Below, one piece after another: positions 46,316 to 55,176 of a stretch of DNA of 64,000 nt. The stretch is from contig JAFAYI010000006.1 of NCBI GenBank assembly GCA_019240475.1, positions 366,294 to 430,293 on the forward strand. The letters are read 5' to 3'. The number at the start of each line of letters is the position of its first letter. The first letter of the stretch is position 1. The notes beneath the pieces were generated by a model. That model was given only the letters and a program-made list of their open reading frames with translations. It was not told where the DNA came from and did no database searches. Made by a program: the position numbers and the translations under genes. This stretch comes from Acidobacteriaceae bacterium (GTDB lineage: Bacteria > Acidobacteriota > Terriglobia > Bryobacterales > Bryobacteraceae).

Positions 46316-48462
46316 TGCGGCCGCTGCAACTCCTCCATCTGCACGCTGCCCTGTTCCATAATCGGGGCCTTACGTGGGTCATGATAGAGCGCGCCCGGCG
46401 ACTCCATAACACGATTCAACATATTGGAGTAGCGCCCCAGGGTACCCGAAGTGAATAGCGTGTTGCCCGCGGATCGAATCAACTCCGGCGCCGGCTCGTG
46501 AATCACGCGGCCGTTGACGGGCGCTGTCGCCGCCGCTCCGCCGGTCTCGATCACGCTCACCGGAACGTTGTAGCCGGGCACGGTTCGCCGAATGATTTCA
46601 AATACCTGTTCGGGCGTGCGGGCGCCGGAGTCTTCGTTCATCTCTCTCGCCAGCAGTGAGACGATTTCCAGATCCGTCTTTGCTCCCATGGTCTTCGGTC
46701 CCCGGCTGAGCTTCTGCACATCGCCGCAGACGTTGGTCACGGTGCCGTTCTTCTCGTAAGCAGACGCAGCGGGAAGCACCACGTGCGCGCGCCGGGCGGT
46801 CTCCGTTAGGAACAGATCTTGCACCACGATAAAAGCGCCCGCGGAGGTGAGCGTATTCCGCGATAACGGATTCGCGCCGACGACCCAGAGAGCGTCGAGG
46901 TCTCGCGCCGCGAGGATCTGATCGTAGTTCAATCCAGGCTCCAACCCCTCTTCGCGCACGCTTCGGTAGCCAGGCAACAGGCCCGGCAGCAGACCCATAT
47001 CGGATGCTCCGCGGGAGTTCGAATAATCCACGAGGCAAACATATTTCACCGGCGCCCCCAGCGAATCGCCAAACTGGACCAGCCTTCGAATGCCGTCGCC
47101 CTTGATCGCGGCGCCGAAGAGAATCACCAGTTCGGACTCGGCCGCCAGCTTCTCGCGCAAGGTTTCGAGCGCTTCAAACTCATGGCCGGGTTCGGCGCGT
47201 GTCGTGGTCGCGTAATTGTCTTCGCGCACGGGTCCTGGCGTTACCGCATAGACATGTCCGCGATTCAGCCGAGCGTTGTTCCGTAACTGAAATGCAACGA
47301 ACGGCTGCTCCTGCGCCAGATCGCTAGCGATCACCAGCGCCGCTTTGGCGGTGAACAAGTCGGCCGTTGTTGCGAGCGCCGCCGTTCTGCCATGCAGAGC
47401 ATCGATCAACGCGGCAACATCGCCCGTGCGGTGATGGTCGATATTGGCCGTTCGCAGAACTTGGCGAGCAAAACTCTGCAACAGAAAATTCTCTTCATTC
47501 GAGGTGTGATTCGAACCGATCACGCCGAACTTGCCGACCCGACGGATCTCGGAAAATTTCTTCGCCACAGTCGCAATCGCGACGGCCCAGGAGATCGGCT
47601 TCAGTTCGCCGCCGGAGCGGATCAGCGGAGACGTCAAGCGCTCCGGATGCTCGTTGAAATCGAAAGCGTAACGTCCCTTCACGCACAGGAACTCGCCATT
47701 GACGCCGGAGCGGTCCCGATTATTGGCGCGCATGATGTCGCCGTTGCGAACACCGAGCGTGGTCTTGCACCCGTTCGAGCAATGCGTGCATATCGTGCCG
47801 ACATGCTCCATCTCCCACGGCCGGGTCTTGTAGCGATACGTGCCGCTCGTCAAAGCGCCCACCGGGCAGATATCGATACACGCGCCGCATTCGTCGCATT
47901 CCAGATGATCGCCGCGGTTGGGAACGATTTCAGCCGCCGCCCCGCGATTCCCGATTCCCAGCGCTCCTACGCCCAATCCTTCGCCGCAGATGCGTACGCA
48001 GCGATAACAAAGGATGCAGCGCGGCGCATCGTAGAACACGATGGGCGACCACTGTTTTTCGTCGACATGGATCTTCGGCTCGATGAAGCGGCTCTGCCCC
48101 GCTCCGTAGCGAAACACCATGTCCTGCAGTTCGCACTCGCCGCCCTTGTCGCAAACCGGGCAGTCCAAAGGATGATTCGTCAGCAGGAATTCGAGCGTGC
48201 CTTTGCGCGCCTTCCTCACCTGCGGCGAGTCCGTATGCACCACCATGCCTTCGGCTACGGGAAGCGTGCAGCCCACTTGCAGCTTGGGCGTCTTCTCTAC
48301 TTCCACCAGGCACATGCGGCATGCCGCTTGCAGCGAAAGTCCGTCGTAATAACAGAAGGCAGGGATTTGAATACCGGCTTGTTTCGCCGCATTGATGAGC
48401 AGCGTTCCCTTGGGGGCCTGCACCGCCCGCCCGTCGATCGTGAAATTGACAAGATCGGCCAT
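46312..48462 (-). CDS. nuoG: NADH-quinone oxidoreductase subunit G
   Basis: A 716-residue iron-sulfur subunit. The [2Fe-2S] cluster is bound by C37, C48, C51 and C65; the His/Cys cluster by H97, C101, C104 and C110. Then comes a ferredoxin-like region with eight cysteines in two CxxCxxCxxxC sets (149, 152, 155, 159 and 189, 192, 195, 199), whereas the E. coli and Thermus proteins keep only one cluster there. A molybdopterin-type [4Fe-4S] site follows (C225, C228, C232 and a cysteine about 27 further, in EFLCVKGR). The remainder is the inactive molybdopterin-oxidoreductase body, shorter than in E. coli. It sits between nuoF and nuoH as usual. Confidence 0.95.
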   Translation of the reverse strand: MADLVNFTIDGRAVQAPKGTLLINAAKQAGIQIPAFCYYDGLSLQAACRMCLVEVEKTPKLQVGCTLPVAEGMVVHTDSPQVRKARKGTLEFLLTNHPLDCPVCDKGGECELQDMVFRYGAGQSRFIEPKIHVDEKQWSPIVFYDAPRCILCYRCVRICGEGLGVGALGIGNRGAAAEIVPNRGDHLECDECGACIDICPVGALTSGTYRYKTRPWEMEHVGTICTHCSNGCKTTLGVRNGDIMRANNRDRSGVNGEFLCVKGRYAFDFNEHPERLTSPLIRSGGELKPISWAVAIATVAKKFSEIRRVGKFGVIGSNHTSNEENFLLQSFARQVLRTANIDHHRTGDVAALIDALHGRTAALATTADLFTAKAALVIASDLAQEQPFVAFQLRNNARLNRGHVYAVTPGPVREDNYATTTRAEPGHEFEALETLREKLAAESELVILFGAAIKGDGIRRLVQFGDSLGAPVKYVCLVDYSNSRGASDMGLLPGLLPGYRSVREEGLEPGLNYDQILAARDLDALWVVGANPLSRNTLTSAGAFIVVQDLFLTETARRAHVVLPAASAYEKNGTVTNVCGDVQKLSRGPKTMGAKTDLEIVSLLAREMNEDSGARTPEQVFEIIRRTVPGYNVPVSVIETGGAAATAPVNGRVIHEPAPELIRSAGNTLFTSGTLGRYSNMLNRVMESPGALYHDPRKAPIMEQGSVQMEELQRPQ

Positions 48463-48478
48463 TTAGTTCCGCACCGTC

Positions 48479-49783
48479 TTATACAAGCGCCAGCTGAGGA
48501 ACTCGCGCCACGTGAGACTTCTTAAGATACTCTTCAAACTCATTTCGAAATTTCGTTATGAAACCGGTGGTCGGCATGGCCGCTGCGTCGCCTAGGGCGC
48601 AGAATGTGCGGCCGAGCATGTTGTCCGCAAGCTCCGCAATCAGATCTATGTCTTCCGGCCGGCCGCCGCCTTCGTGGAATCGCGTGAGAATCTTTTTGAG
48701 CCACGTGGTTCCTTCGCGGCACGGAATACACCAGCCACAGCTTTCGTGCGCGTAGAACTTGATAGTGCGCAGAGCCACCGCCACCATGTCGGTGTCTTCG
48801 TCGAGCACCACCAAGCCGCCGGAACCCGCCATCGATTTCGCCTTGGCGAGCGAGTCGAAATCGTAGGGTATATCGCATTCGTCTGCTCGCAGGACAGGCG
48901 ATGAAGACCCGCCCGGGATCACGGCTTTGAGCTTCTTGCCATTCCTCATGCCGCCCGCGACATCGTTTATGAGCGCCAGAATGTTGTACCCCATCTTCAT
49001 CTCATAAACCCCCGGCCTGTTCACATGGCCGGAGATGCAGACCAGTCGCGTTCCGCCATTCTTGGGGGTACCCAGGTCGGCGAATGCTTGGCCGCCATTG
49101 CGGAGGATCCAGGGCACGGCCGAGAACGTCTCGCAATTATTCAGAATCGTAGGAGCTTGAAATGCTCCCGCCACGGCCGGAAACGGCGGCTTTAATCGCG
49201 GCACGCCGCGCTTGCCTTCGAGCGATTCGAGCAGAGCTGTCTCTTCACCGCACTCGTAGGCGCCCGCGCCGGTATGCGTGTAGAGGTCGAAATCCCAACC
49301 GGAGCCCAGAATGTTCTTGCCCAGGTAGCCACGGTCGTACGCTTCGGCAATTGCACGCTCCAGAATCTCGATCAGATACCGGTATTCGCCGCGAACGAAG
49401 ATGTACCCTTTGTTCGCGCGAATTGTCCAACCCGCGATCAGCATGCCTTCAAAAAGTTGATGCGGATCGTTTTCCATCAACAGCCGGTCTTTGCAGGTGG
49501 CAGGCTCGCTCTCGTCCGAGTTGCAGATGATATAGGACGCCTTTCCCGTGTTGCGCGGCACGAAGCTCCACTTCATGCCGGCGGGGAAGCCGGCGCCTCC
49601 GCGTCCGCGCAGCGCCGAGGTTTTTAGCTCCTCGATAATCTGCTCGGGCGTCATCTCGAACGCTTTCTTGACGGCTACATAACCGTCGTTGGCTAAATAC
49701 GTATCGATGGAAGTTGGATTCGGAAGATCGAAGCGCTGAGAAACAATTCTTGTTTCAAGCGGGCTCGGTTCGTTGTAGCGCAT
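48479..49783 (-). CDS. nuoF: NADH-quinone oxidoreductase subunit F
   Basis: A 434-residue NADH-oxidising subunit carrying FMN. The glycine-rich NADH/FMN site GRGGAGFPAGMKW starts at 60, with ICNSDESEPATCKDR and GAGAYECGEETALLESLEG. The [4Fe-4S] ligands are C349, C352, C355 (CGWCIPC) and C395. It follows nuoE after 6 bases. Complete. Confidence 0.97.
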   Translation of the reverse strand: MRYNEPSPLETRIVSQRFDLPNPTSIDTYLANDGYVAVKKAFEMTPEQIIEELKTSALRGRGGAGFPAGMKWSFVPRNTGKASYIICNSDESEPATCKDRLLMENDPHQLFEGMLIAGWTIRANKGYIFVRGEYRYLIEILERAIAEAYDRGYLGKNILGSGWDFDLYTHTGAGAYECGEETALLESLEGKRGVPRLKPPFPAVAGAFQAPTILNNCETFSAVPWILRNGGQAFADLGTPKNGGTRLVCISGHVNRPGVYEMKMGYNILALINDVAGGMRNGKKLKAVIPGGSSSPVLRADECDIPYDFDSLAKAKSMAGSGGLVVLDEDTDMVAVALRTIKFYAHESCGWCIPCREGTTWLKKILTRFHEGGGRPEDIDLIAELADNMLGRTFCALGDAAAMPTTGFITKFRNEFEEYLKKSHVARVPQLALV

Positions 49784-49789
49784 CGCCCT

Positions 49790-50290
49790 TTATGAAGCCT
49801 TCCTTTGGTATGTGCCGTCGCGCAGCGCCTGCATCAAATTGTCGAAGCGTTCCGGCGTGACGAAGTGATGGAAGTCGTAGTTGACCTGGATGGCTGGCGC
49901 CCAGGCGCAGGCGCCCATGCACTCCACTTCTTCGAGCGAAATCAATCCGTCGGAGGTGACCTCTTTGTTGCCCAGCTTCAGCGTGCGGCTCGCATGCTCG
50001 TACAGTTGTTCTCCGCCGACCGCCTGGCACGCGATATTCGTGCAGATCTGAACATGATACTTGCCGAGCGGCTTGCGATGCAGCATCGAATAGTAGCCGA
50101 TGACTTCGTCCACCTGCAGCGGCGTCACGCCGCAGCGCCGCGCCACTTCCTCGACCAACTCCTGCGTCACGCACCCGATCTCGTCCTGCGCATAGAGCAG
50201 CATGGGCACCACCGCCGAGCGCTGCCGTCCTGACGGATAGCTGTCCAGCAGCTTCGCAAAGCGGCGTTCCAATTCGGCAGAAAACGTCAT
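49790..50290 (-). CDS. nuoE: NADH-quinone oxidoreductase subunit E
   Basis: A 166-residue thioredoxin-fold [2Fe-2S] subunit. Ligands are C83 and C88 (CTNIAC) and C124 and C128 (ECMGACAWAP). The N-terminal helical domain has AVVPMLLYAQDEIG and VIGYYSML. I use the ATG at 50290, which overlaps the stop of nuoD; a longer in-frame reading to 50614 lies within nuoD and is not family-like. Confidence 0.96.
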   Translation of the reverse strand: MTFSAELERRFAKLLDSYPSGRQRSAVVPMLLYAQDEIGCVTQELVEEVARRCGVTPLQVDEVIGYYSMLHRKPLGKYHVQICTNIACQAVGGEQLYEHASRTLKLGNKEVTSDGLISLEEVECMGACAWAPAIQVNYDFHHFVTPERFDNLMQALRDGTYQRKAS

Positions 50291-51552
50291 CGATCCACGT
50301 CTCCCAGAACGAAATCCATGCTTCCCATAATTGCGATCGAGTCCGCAATCAACACTCCTTCGAGCATTGCGCCGAGCGCTTGCAGATTGGCAAAGCTGGG
50401 CGTCCGCATGAACACGCGATGTGGATTGGCGGTGCCGTCGCTGACGACATAATAGGCAAGTTCTCCTCGCGGAGACTCCACCACCTGATACGCCGAACCC
50501 GCCGGAACCCGAAAACCTTCGGTAACAATCTTGAAGTGATAGATGAGCGACTCCATCTGAGTCTTCATCCTCTCCCGGTCGGGCAGCACCACGTGCGGCG
50601 CGTCTGCCTGCCACGGGCCGGACGGCATTCCATCCAAGGCCTGCTTGACAATGCGAACGCTCTGCCGCATTTCCTCCATTCGGACTTCAAAACGCGCAAA
50701 GACGTCGTTGGCGGTACGCGTCGGGACGTCGAAGTCGAATAGCTCATAGCTCGAATGCGGACAGTCCTTCCGGGTGTCCATATTGACGCCGGCTGCGCGA
50801 AGCATCGGTCCGGTGACGCCCAGATCTATCATCACGTCCACCGGCAGCATGCCCACGCCCCTGGTCCGGTTCAGCCAGATCGGATTGGACGTAAGCAGGT
50901 TCTGGTACTCATCGATCCCGAGTACCAGGCGTTCCAGCACCTTCGAAATCGCTTGATGCCAACCGCGCGGCGGCTCCAAAGCCAAACCGCCGATTCGTAT
51001 ATAGCTTGTCATCATGCGCTGGCCGGAGAACATTTCGAAGATCTTGAGGATCTCTTCGCGCTCGCGGAAGCAGTAGAAATACACGCTCATCGCGCCGATA
51101 TCGAGGGCATGCGTGCCGAGCCAAATAAGGTGACTCGCCACGCGGGTTAATTCGCACAGCATGACCCGCATCCATTGCGCTTTCGGCGGGATTTCGAGAG
51201 CCAGCAGCCTCTCGACCGCGAGGGAATAGCAGAGATTGTTGTTCAGGTTCGAAAGATAGTCCACCCGGTCGGTGAGCGGAATTACCTGTTGGTACTTCCG
51301 CGTTTCGCACTGCTTTTCTATGCCGGTGTGGAGATACCCGATCTCAGGCCGCGCTTTGATGATCGTCTCGCCGTCCAATTCCAGCACCACGCGCAGTACG
51401 CCGTGGGTGGAAGGGTGCTGCGGACCCATGTTTAACGTGAAGCGACGAGAGGAACCAGGGCGCGCGGGCGGCAGTTCGATCCCGGAGAGATCTTCGACGC
51501 TCAGTTCACGCTCGGCGTCGAGCGATTCGACGTGAGCCTTCCCTTCGATCAT
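50287..51552 (-). CDS. nuoD: NADH-quinone oxidoreductase subunit D
   Basis: The 49-kDa subunit that lines the quinone cavity. Seen are FTLNMGPQHPSTHGVLR with the quinone-site histidine, TDRVDYLSNLNNN, FFSGQRM-like EMFSGQRMMTSYIRIGG and the C-terminus FVLGDVDR. I prefer the ATG at 51552 (421 residues) because AAAAGGA lies just upstream; the ATG at 51588 has no ribosome site. It is separate from nuoC, not fused. Confidence 0.96.
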   Translation of the reverse strand: MIEGKAHVESLDAERELSVEDLSGIELPPARPGSSRRFTLNMGPQHPSTHGVLRVVLELDGETIIKARPEIGYLHTGIEKQCETRKYQQVIPLTDRVDYLSNLNNNLCYSLAVERLLALEIPPKAQWMRVMLCELTRVASHLIWLGTHALDIGAMSVYFYCFREREEILKIFEMFSGQRMMTSYIRIGGLALEPPRGWHQAISKVLERLVLGIDEYQNLLTSNPIWLNRTRGVGMLPVDVMIDLGVTGPMLRAAGVNMDTRKDCPHSSYELFDFDVPTRTANDVFARFEVRMEEMRQSVRIVKQALDGMPSGPWQADAPHVVLPDRERMKTQMESLIYHFKIVTEGFRVPAGSAYQVVESPRGELAYYVVSDGTANPHRVFMRTPSFANLQALGAMLEGVLIADSIAIMGSMDFVLGDVDR

Positions 51553-51600
51553 GGCTGTATCCTTTTGATCGGCCTGCGCCGGCGCCATTTCAAAAAATTG

Positions 51601-52104
51601 CTACTCATCCTGATACGAATATCTATGGCCGTGCACGGGATAGTCTTTGCGCAACGGGTAACCTTCCCAGTCGGCCGGCATTAGGATGCGCTCGAGGTTC
51701 GGGTGATTGCGGAAATGCACGCCGAAAAGATCGAAAACCTCGCGTTCATACCAGTTCGCTCCGCGCCACACGGCGCACACGGAATCCACGGGCTGGTCTT
51801 CCTCTAGTCGAACAATTAAGCGCAGCCGCGCATTGTGGCGCAGCGAATGCAAGAAGTAGACGAGTTCGAAACGCGGTACGCCCGGCCACCAATCCACGCC
51901 CGTAATTGCGCTGATTCGTTCAAACCCCAGGGACTGTTTCAGAAGACCGCATGCCGGCAGGATTTCCTTCGCCGCGATCGTCAATACCGGGCCGTCGATG
52001 GCCATTTTCGCGTCCACAATGGCGTCCGGGAGGCGTTGGGCAATTGCGGCAGCGGTGCTGTTTTCAGCGACGGACTCAGGCAGCACGGCTTCGCTCCACT
52101 TCAC
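51601..52104 (-). CDS. nuoC: NADH-quinone oxidoreductase subunit C
   Basis: A 167-residue 30-kDa subunit. The C-terminal signature is WYEREVFDLFGVHFRNHPNL, then RILMPADWEGYPLRKDYP. The start codon is GTG at 52104, inside the end of nuoA (29-base overlap). The usual place of nuoB between A and C is therefore absent. Confidence 0.95.
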   Translation of the reverse strand: MKWSEAVLPESVAENSTAAAIAQRLPDAIVDAKMAIDGPVLTIAAKEILPACGLLKQSLGFERISAITGVDWWPGVPRFELVYFLHSLRHNARLRLIVRLEEDQPVDSVCAVWRGANWYEREVFDLFGVHFRNHPNLERILMPADWEGYPLRKDYPVHGHRYSYQDE

Positions 52105-52495
52105 GGCGATGCTGATGCTGCTCGTCGGACGACCAATTCAGGACGCCCTTCTTCCATATATAAAAGAAGCCGCATAATACGAGCAGAATGAAAAGCAGCA
52201 TCTCGAAAAAAGCGAACAGCTTCAATTGGCGGTACACGACTGCCCAGGGATACAAGAAGATCGCCTCGATATCGAACAGGATGAAAACCATGGCAACCAG
52301 GTAGAACTTTACGCTGAAGCGTTCGCGCGCATTCCCGACCGGCTGCACCCCCGACTCGTAGGGCATCAGCTTCATGGGATCTTTCACCTTGCGCCCGAGC
52401 AGTGCAGAAAGGCCGATCATGGCCCCGGCCACCGCAATTGCAATAACGATCTGAACCAGCACTGGAAACCAGGTTTCAGCGTAAGTGGTGGGCAT
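52076..52495 (-). CDS. nuoA: NADH-quinone oxidoreductase subunit A
   Basis: A 139-residue membrane subunit with three helices, first gene of the operon. Conserved are MPYESGVQPVGNARERFSVK in the first loop and FYLVAMVFILFDIEAIFLYPWAV in the second helix (here split by the reader at F and V). The C-terminal tail is polar and overlaps nuoC by 29 bases. The promoter should lie in 52496-52636, where I see no clear minus-strand -35/-10. Confidence 0.95.
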   Translation of the reverse strand: MPTTYAETWFPVLVQIVIAIAVAGAMIGLSALLGRKVKDPMKLMPYESGVQPVGNARERFSVKFYLVAMVFILFDIEAIFLYPWAVVYRQLKLFAFFEMLLFILLVLCGFFYIWKKGVLNWSSDEQHQHRREVERSRAA

Positions 52496-52636
52496 CGTGC
52501 TTTGCTACCAAAGTATCATTCGGAAAGTTCATATAATGAGCGCAGACGTTCGAGGAACGGCGCGCGCGTCCGAGCCTATTTGACTGGGAGGCTCGCTCCA
52601 GGCGTCGTCCCGTGCGAACGTTTCTTCCAGTTCAAC

Positions 52637-52852
52637 GTGCAATTGCAACTCATACCTGTGTTGGTGAATGGCGAGCGCAAAGAGGCGCCGCTGGGACAAT
52701 CGGTCGCCGATCTGCTCGATTGGCTACAACTGTCTTCCGATCGGGTGGCGGTGGAGATGAACCGATGCATCGTTCGCAAACGCGACTGGTCGCAAACGAT
52801 GGTCGCGAGCGGGGCAGAGATCGAAATCGTCGAATTTGTGGGCGGGGGCTAA
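52637..52852 (+). CDS. thiS: Sulfur carrier protein ThiS
   Basis: A small ubiquitin-like sulfur carrier for thiazole synthesis. From a GTG at 52637 it gives 71 residues: VLVNGERKEA, QSVADLLDWL, VAVEMNRCIVRKRDWSQT and the C-terminal EIVEFVGGG, whose last glycine is thiocarboxylated by ThiF. The start is uncertain (GTG codons at 52637, 52658 and 52664) and none has a strong ribosome site. No thiG, thiF or thiH is adjacent, so the partners are elsewhere. It is divergent from nuoA. Confidence 0.85.
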   Translation: MQLQLIPVLVNGERKEAPLGQSVADLLDWLQLSSDRVAVEMNRCIVRKRDWSQTMVASGAEIEIVEFVGGG

Positions 52853-52872
52853 CAATCTGGGCCTGATGGTGC

Positions 52873-52900
52873 TTGACACTTTCTACAGGTCTAGTACAAT
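52873..52900 (+). promoter_or_regulatory. Sigma-70-type promoter of the MerR gene
   Basis: TTGACA at 52873-52878 and TACAAT at 52895-52900, 16 bases apart, 41 bases before the ATG at 52942. The -35 is perfect and the -10 differs in one position. It is the best promoter match in the window. Confidence 0.7.
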
Positions 52901-52941
52901 CTGGGGAGTCGTTCCGCGATCCAAAACGGAAAAGGGGCGTC

Positions 52942-53442
52942 ATGTTCAAAACACGCAAAGCCCGTCCTGATTTGCCGCAAGGCCAACGGACATACACCAG
53001 CACAGATGTGGCCAAGATTGCCCAGGTGAGCCTTCGGCAGCTTCAGTGGTGGGATGAGCGCAAGGTGGTCTCTCCACGCCACGAGGGACATAAGCGCATC
53101 TATTTACCCGAGGAAGTGGTAGAGATCACGGTTATCGCGGAACTTCGCCGTAAAGGCTTCTCGTTGCAGAAGATTCGGCGCGTTCTACGCTTTCTCCAGC
53201 GAGGAATGGGCCGCCGTCTCGCCGATGTGCTCTCGAGCGATTCGAAGCTCCATCTGTTAACCGATGGGAAATCCATATACCTCGAAGACCACCAGGACCG
53301 CATCATCGATCTGTTAAAGAACGCGCGCCAACCGATGTTCCTGGTGTGCGTCAGCGATCAGGTGAAGCGGCTTGAAGAAGCTCCCAAAAAGGGAAACCGC
53401 AGCGAAACGTCTTTCGGCAAGCGGGCTAGAGCGGCGGTCTAG
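52942..53442 (+). CDS. MerR family transcriptional regulator
   Basis: A 166-residue regulator. The winged-helix domain (about 18-88) reads YTSTDVAKIAQVSLRQLQWW, DERKVVSPRHEGHKRIY and RRKGFSLQKIRRVLRFL. The C-terminal part has no cysteine cluster for metals and no long dimer coil. It has instead a compact domain with LLTDGKSIYLEDH and a basic tail. This resembles short MerR proteins of actinobacterial/acidobacterial stress regulators; the effector is unknown. AAAGGGG lies 5 bases before the ATG; an in-frame start at 52873 would overlap the promoter. Confidence 0.88.
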   Translation: MFKTRKARPDLPQGQRTYTSTDVAKIAQVSLRQLQWWDERKVVSPRHEGHKRIYLPEEVVEITVIAELRRKGFSLQKIRRVLRFLQRGMGRRLADVLSSDSKLHLLTDGKSIYLEDHQDRIIDLLKNARQPMFLVCVSDQVKRLEEAPKKGNRSETSFGKRARAAV

Positions 53443-53532
53443 CGAGACTCGCGCCTCGCTTATTTTCCCTCCGCGTTCAAGAGGTTATCGCCGCTTTTAC
53501 GTCTATACTGAAGACAGACCCTGGAGGTTGCA

Positions 53533-55155
53533 TTGTCGTCCCAGCGGCGTTATTTGCTTTTTGTTCCCCTTTTTCTTGTCGCGTGCGCTCTAGTTGGCGG
53601 CTTGTTCGGCCCCGGCGCTCAGCGCGTTTCGGCGGCTTCCCCTCAGCACAATGCGAGTGCGACGTCGGACGACGATCTGAAGGCCAGTATCGAATCGTTC
53701 ACGAAGGTGTACGACGTGGTAGATCAGAATTACGCCGACAAGCTTTCGGCGGATAAGGCGATCTACAAAGGCGCCATTCCGGGAATGCTGCGCACGCTCG
53801 ATCCGCACTCCAATTTCTTCGATCCAAAAGAGTTCGCCGGCCTTCGCGAGGAGCAGCACGGGATGTATTTCGGCATCGGCATGTTGATCGGTGCGCAGCC
53901 CCGCACCGGCAAACCCATGGTCATTCATCCTTTCGGCGGCTCACCGGCGTATAAGGCCGGACTCCGGCCAGGCGACATTCTGCTCGAAGTAAACGACAAG
54001 CGAGTCGACAACCTCAGCACCACCGAAGTGGCCGATTTGCTGCGCGGGCCGAAGGGCACCAAGGTCCAAGTAGTGGTTAACCGCGACAGCGCTTCGAAGC
54101 CGATCACGTTCAATCTAGTTCGCGGCGAGATCCCACGCAACAGCGTGGACACCGCGTTCTGGATTCGCCCCGGCATCGCCTATATGCGTATTCAATCCTT
54201 CACCGAAACCACGAGCAAGGAAGTGGAAGACAACCTGAAGGCGTTGGGTGAACCGAACATCAAGGGGTTGATTTTGGACCTCCGCGAAAACCCGGGCGGC
54301 CTATTGCAGGAAGGCGTGGCAGTCGCGGGCCACTGGCTGGACCGGGGCCAGGTTGTGGTGTCACATAAAGGACGCGCCTATTCGGAGAAGCCGTATCTGG
54401 CGAAAGGCAGCACCTATGGCGAAAGTTATCCCATCGTGGTGCTGGTCAACCGCTACTCCGCATCCGCCGCCGAAATCGTAGCCGGCGCGCTGCAGGATCA
54501 CGACCGAGCCTGGATTTTGGGCGACACCACGTTCGGCAAGGGCCTGGTGCAGACCGTCTATCCGCTGAGCGACAACACCGGCCTGGCGCTCACCACGCAG
54601 CATTACTACACGCCAAGCGGACGCCTGATTCAGCGGGATTACTCGAACGTGTCGTTCCTCGATTATTACTACGGGAAACGAGCCCAGGCCAACAATCCGA
54701 CCGACGTCAAGCAGACCGACCTTGGCCGGGTAGTTTATGGCGGCGGCGGCATCACGCCCGATGAAAAATTCGACGCTCCGAAGACCGACGCTTTTGAAGT
54801 GAGCGTGCTCCGCAAGAACGCATTCTTCAACTTTTCGAATCACTACTTCTCAACTCACGACACCAAACTCGCCCAGGGCTGGGCGCCGAGCGAAGATCTG
54901 CTCAATGACTTCCACGACTACCTGATGAAGAACGGCGTGGATTTCACCGAAGCCGATTGGACGCGCGATCATTCCTGGCTGCGCGATGAGCTGCGCCAGG
55001 AAATGTACGTCACGGCTTTCAGCTACGAAGACTCCCAAAAGATCGCAGTGGAACAGGATCTCGAAGTGCAGAAAGCGATGGACGCGCTGCCCAAGGCCGC
55101 GCATCTGCTGGCTGAAGCCAAGAACCGGTATGAAAAACAGAGGGCCAGCCGGTAA
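53533..55155 (+). CDS. S41 family C-terminal processing protease
   Basis: A 540-residue exported serine protease of the CtpA/Prc family. The TTG start at 53533 follows GGAGG and opens a signal peptide (LLFVPLFLVACALVGGLFG). Domain order: helical N-terminus (45-105), PDZ domain (about 110-190, GSPAYKAGLRPGDIL), protease core with LILDLRENPGG, catalytic serine within YSASAAEIVAGALQD (probably S311) and lysine K336 in TTFGKGLVQ. Such proteases trim C-termini of envelope proteins. The C-terminal 120 residues are helical and specific to this group. Confidence 0.92.
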   Translation: MSSQRRYLLFVPLFLVACALVGGLFGPGAQRVSAASPQHNASATSDDDLKASIESFTKVYDVVDQNYADKLSADKAIYKGAIPGMLRTLDPHSNFFDPKEFAGLREEQHGMYFGIGMLIGAQPRTGKPMVIHPFGGSPAYKAGLRPGDILLEVNDKRVDNLSTTEVADLLRGPKGTKVQVVVNRDSASKPITFNLVRGEIPRNSVDTAFWIRPGIAYMRIQSFTETTSKEVEDNLKALGEPNIKGLILDLRENPGGLLQEGVAVAGHWLDRGQVVVSHKGRAYSEKPYLAKGSTYGESYPIVVLVNRYSASAAEIVAGALQDHDRAWILGDTTFGKGLVQTVYPLSDNTGLALTTQHYYTPSGRLIQRDYSNVSFLDYYYGKRAQANNPTDVKQTDLGRVVYGGGGITPDEKFDAPKTDAFEVSVLRKNAFFNFSNHYFSTHDTKLAQGWAPSEDLLNDFHDYLMKNGVDFTEADWTRDHSWLRDELRQEMYVTAFSYEDSQKIAVEQDLEVQKAMDALPKAAHLLAEAKNRYEKQRASR

Positions 55156-55176
55156 CCACAGCGTCTCGGAGCGGCT

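Noticed and set aside
52532..52537. TATAAT hexamer between nuoA and thiS
   Set aside because: A perfect -10 on the plus strand but without a usable -35 at 16-18 bases; not enough to call a promoter.
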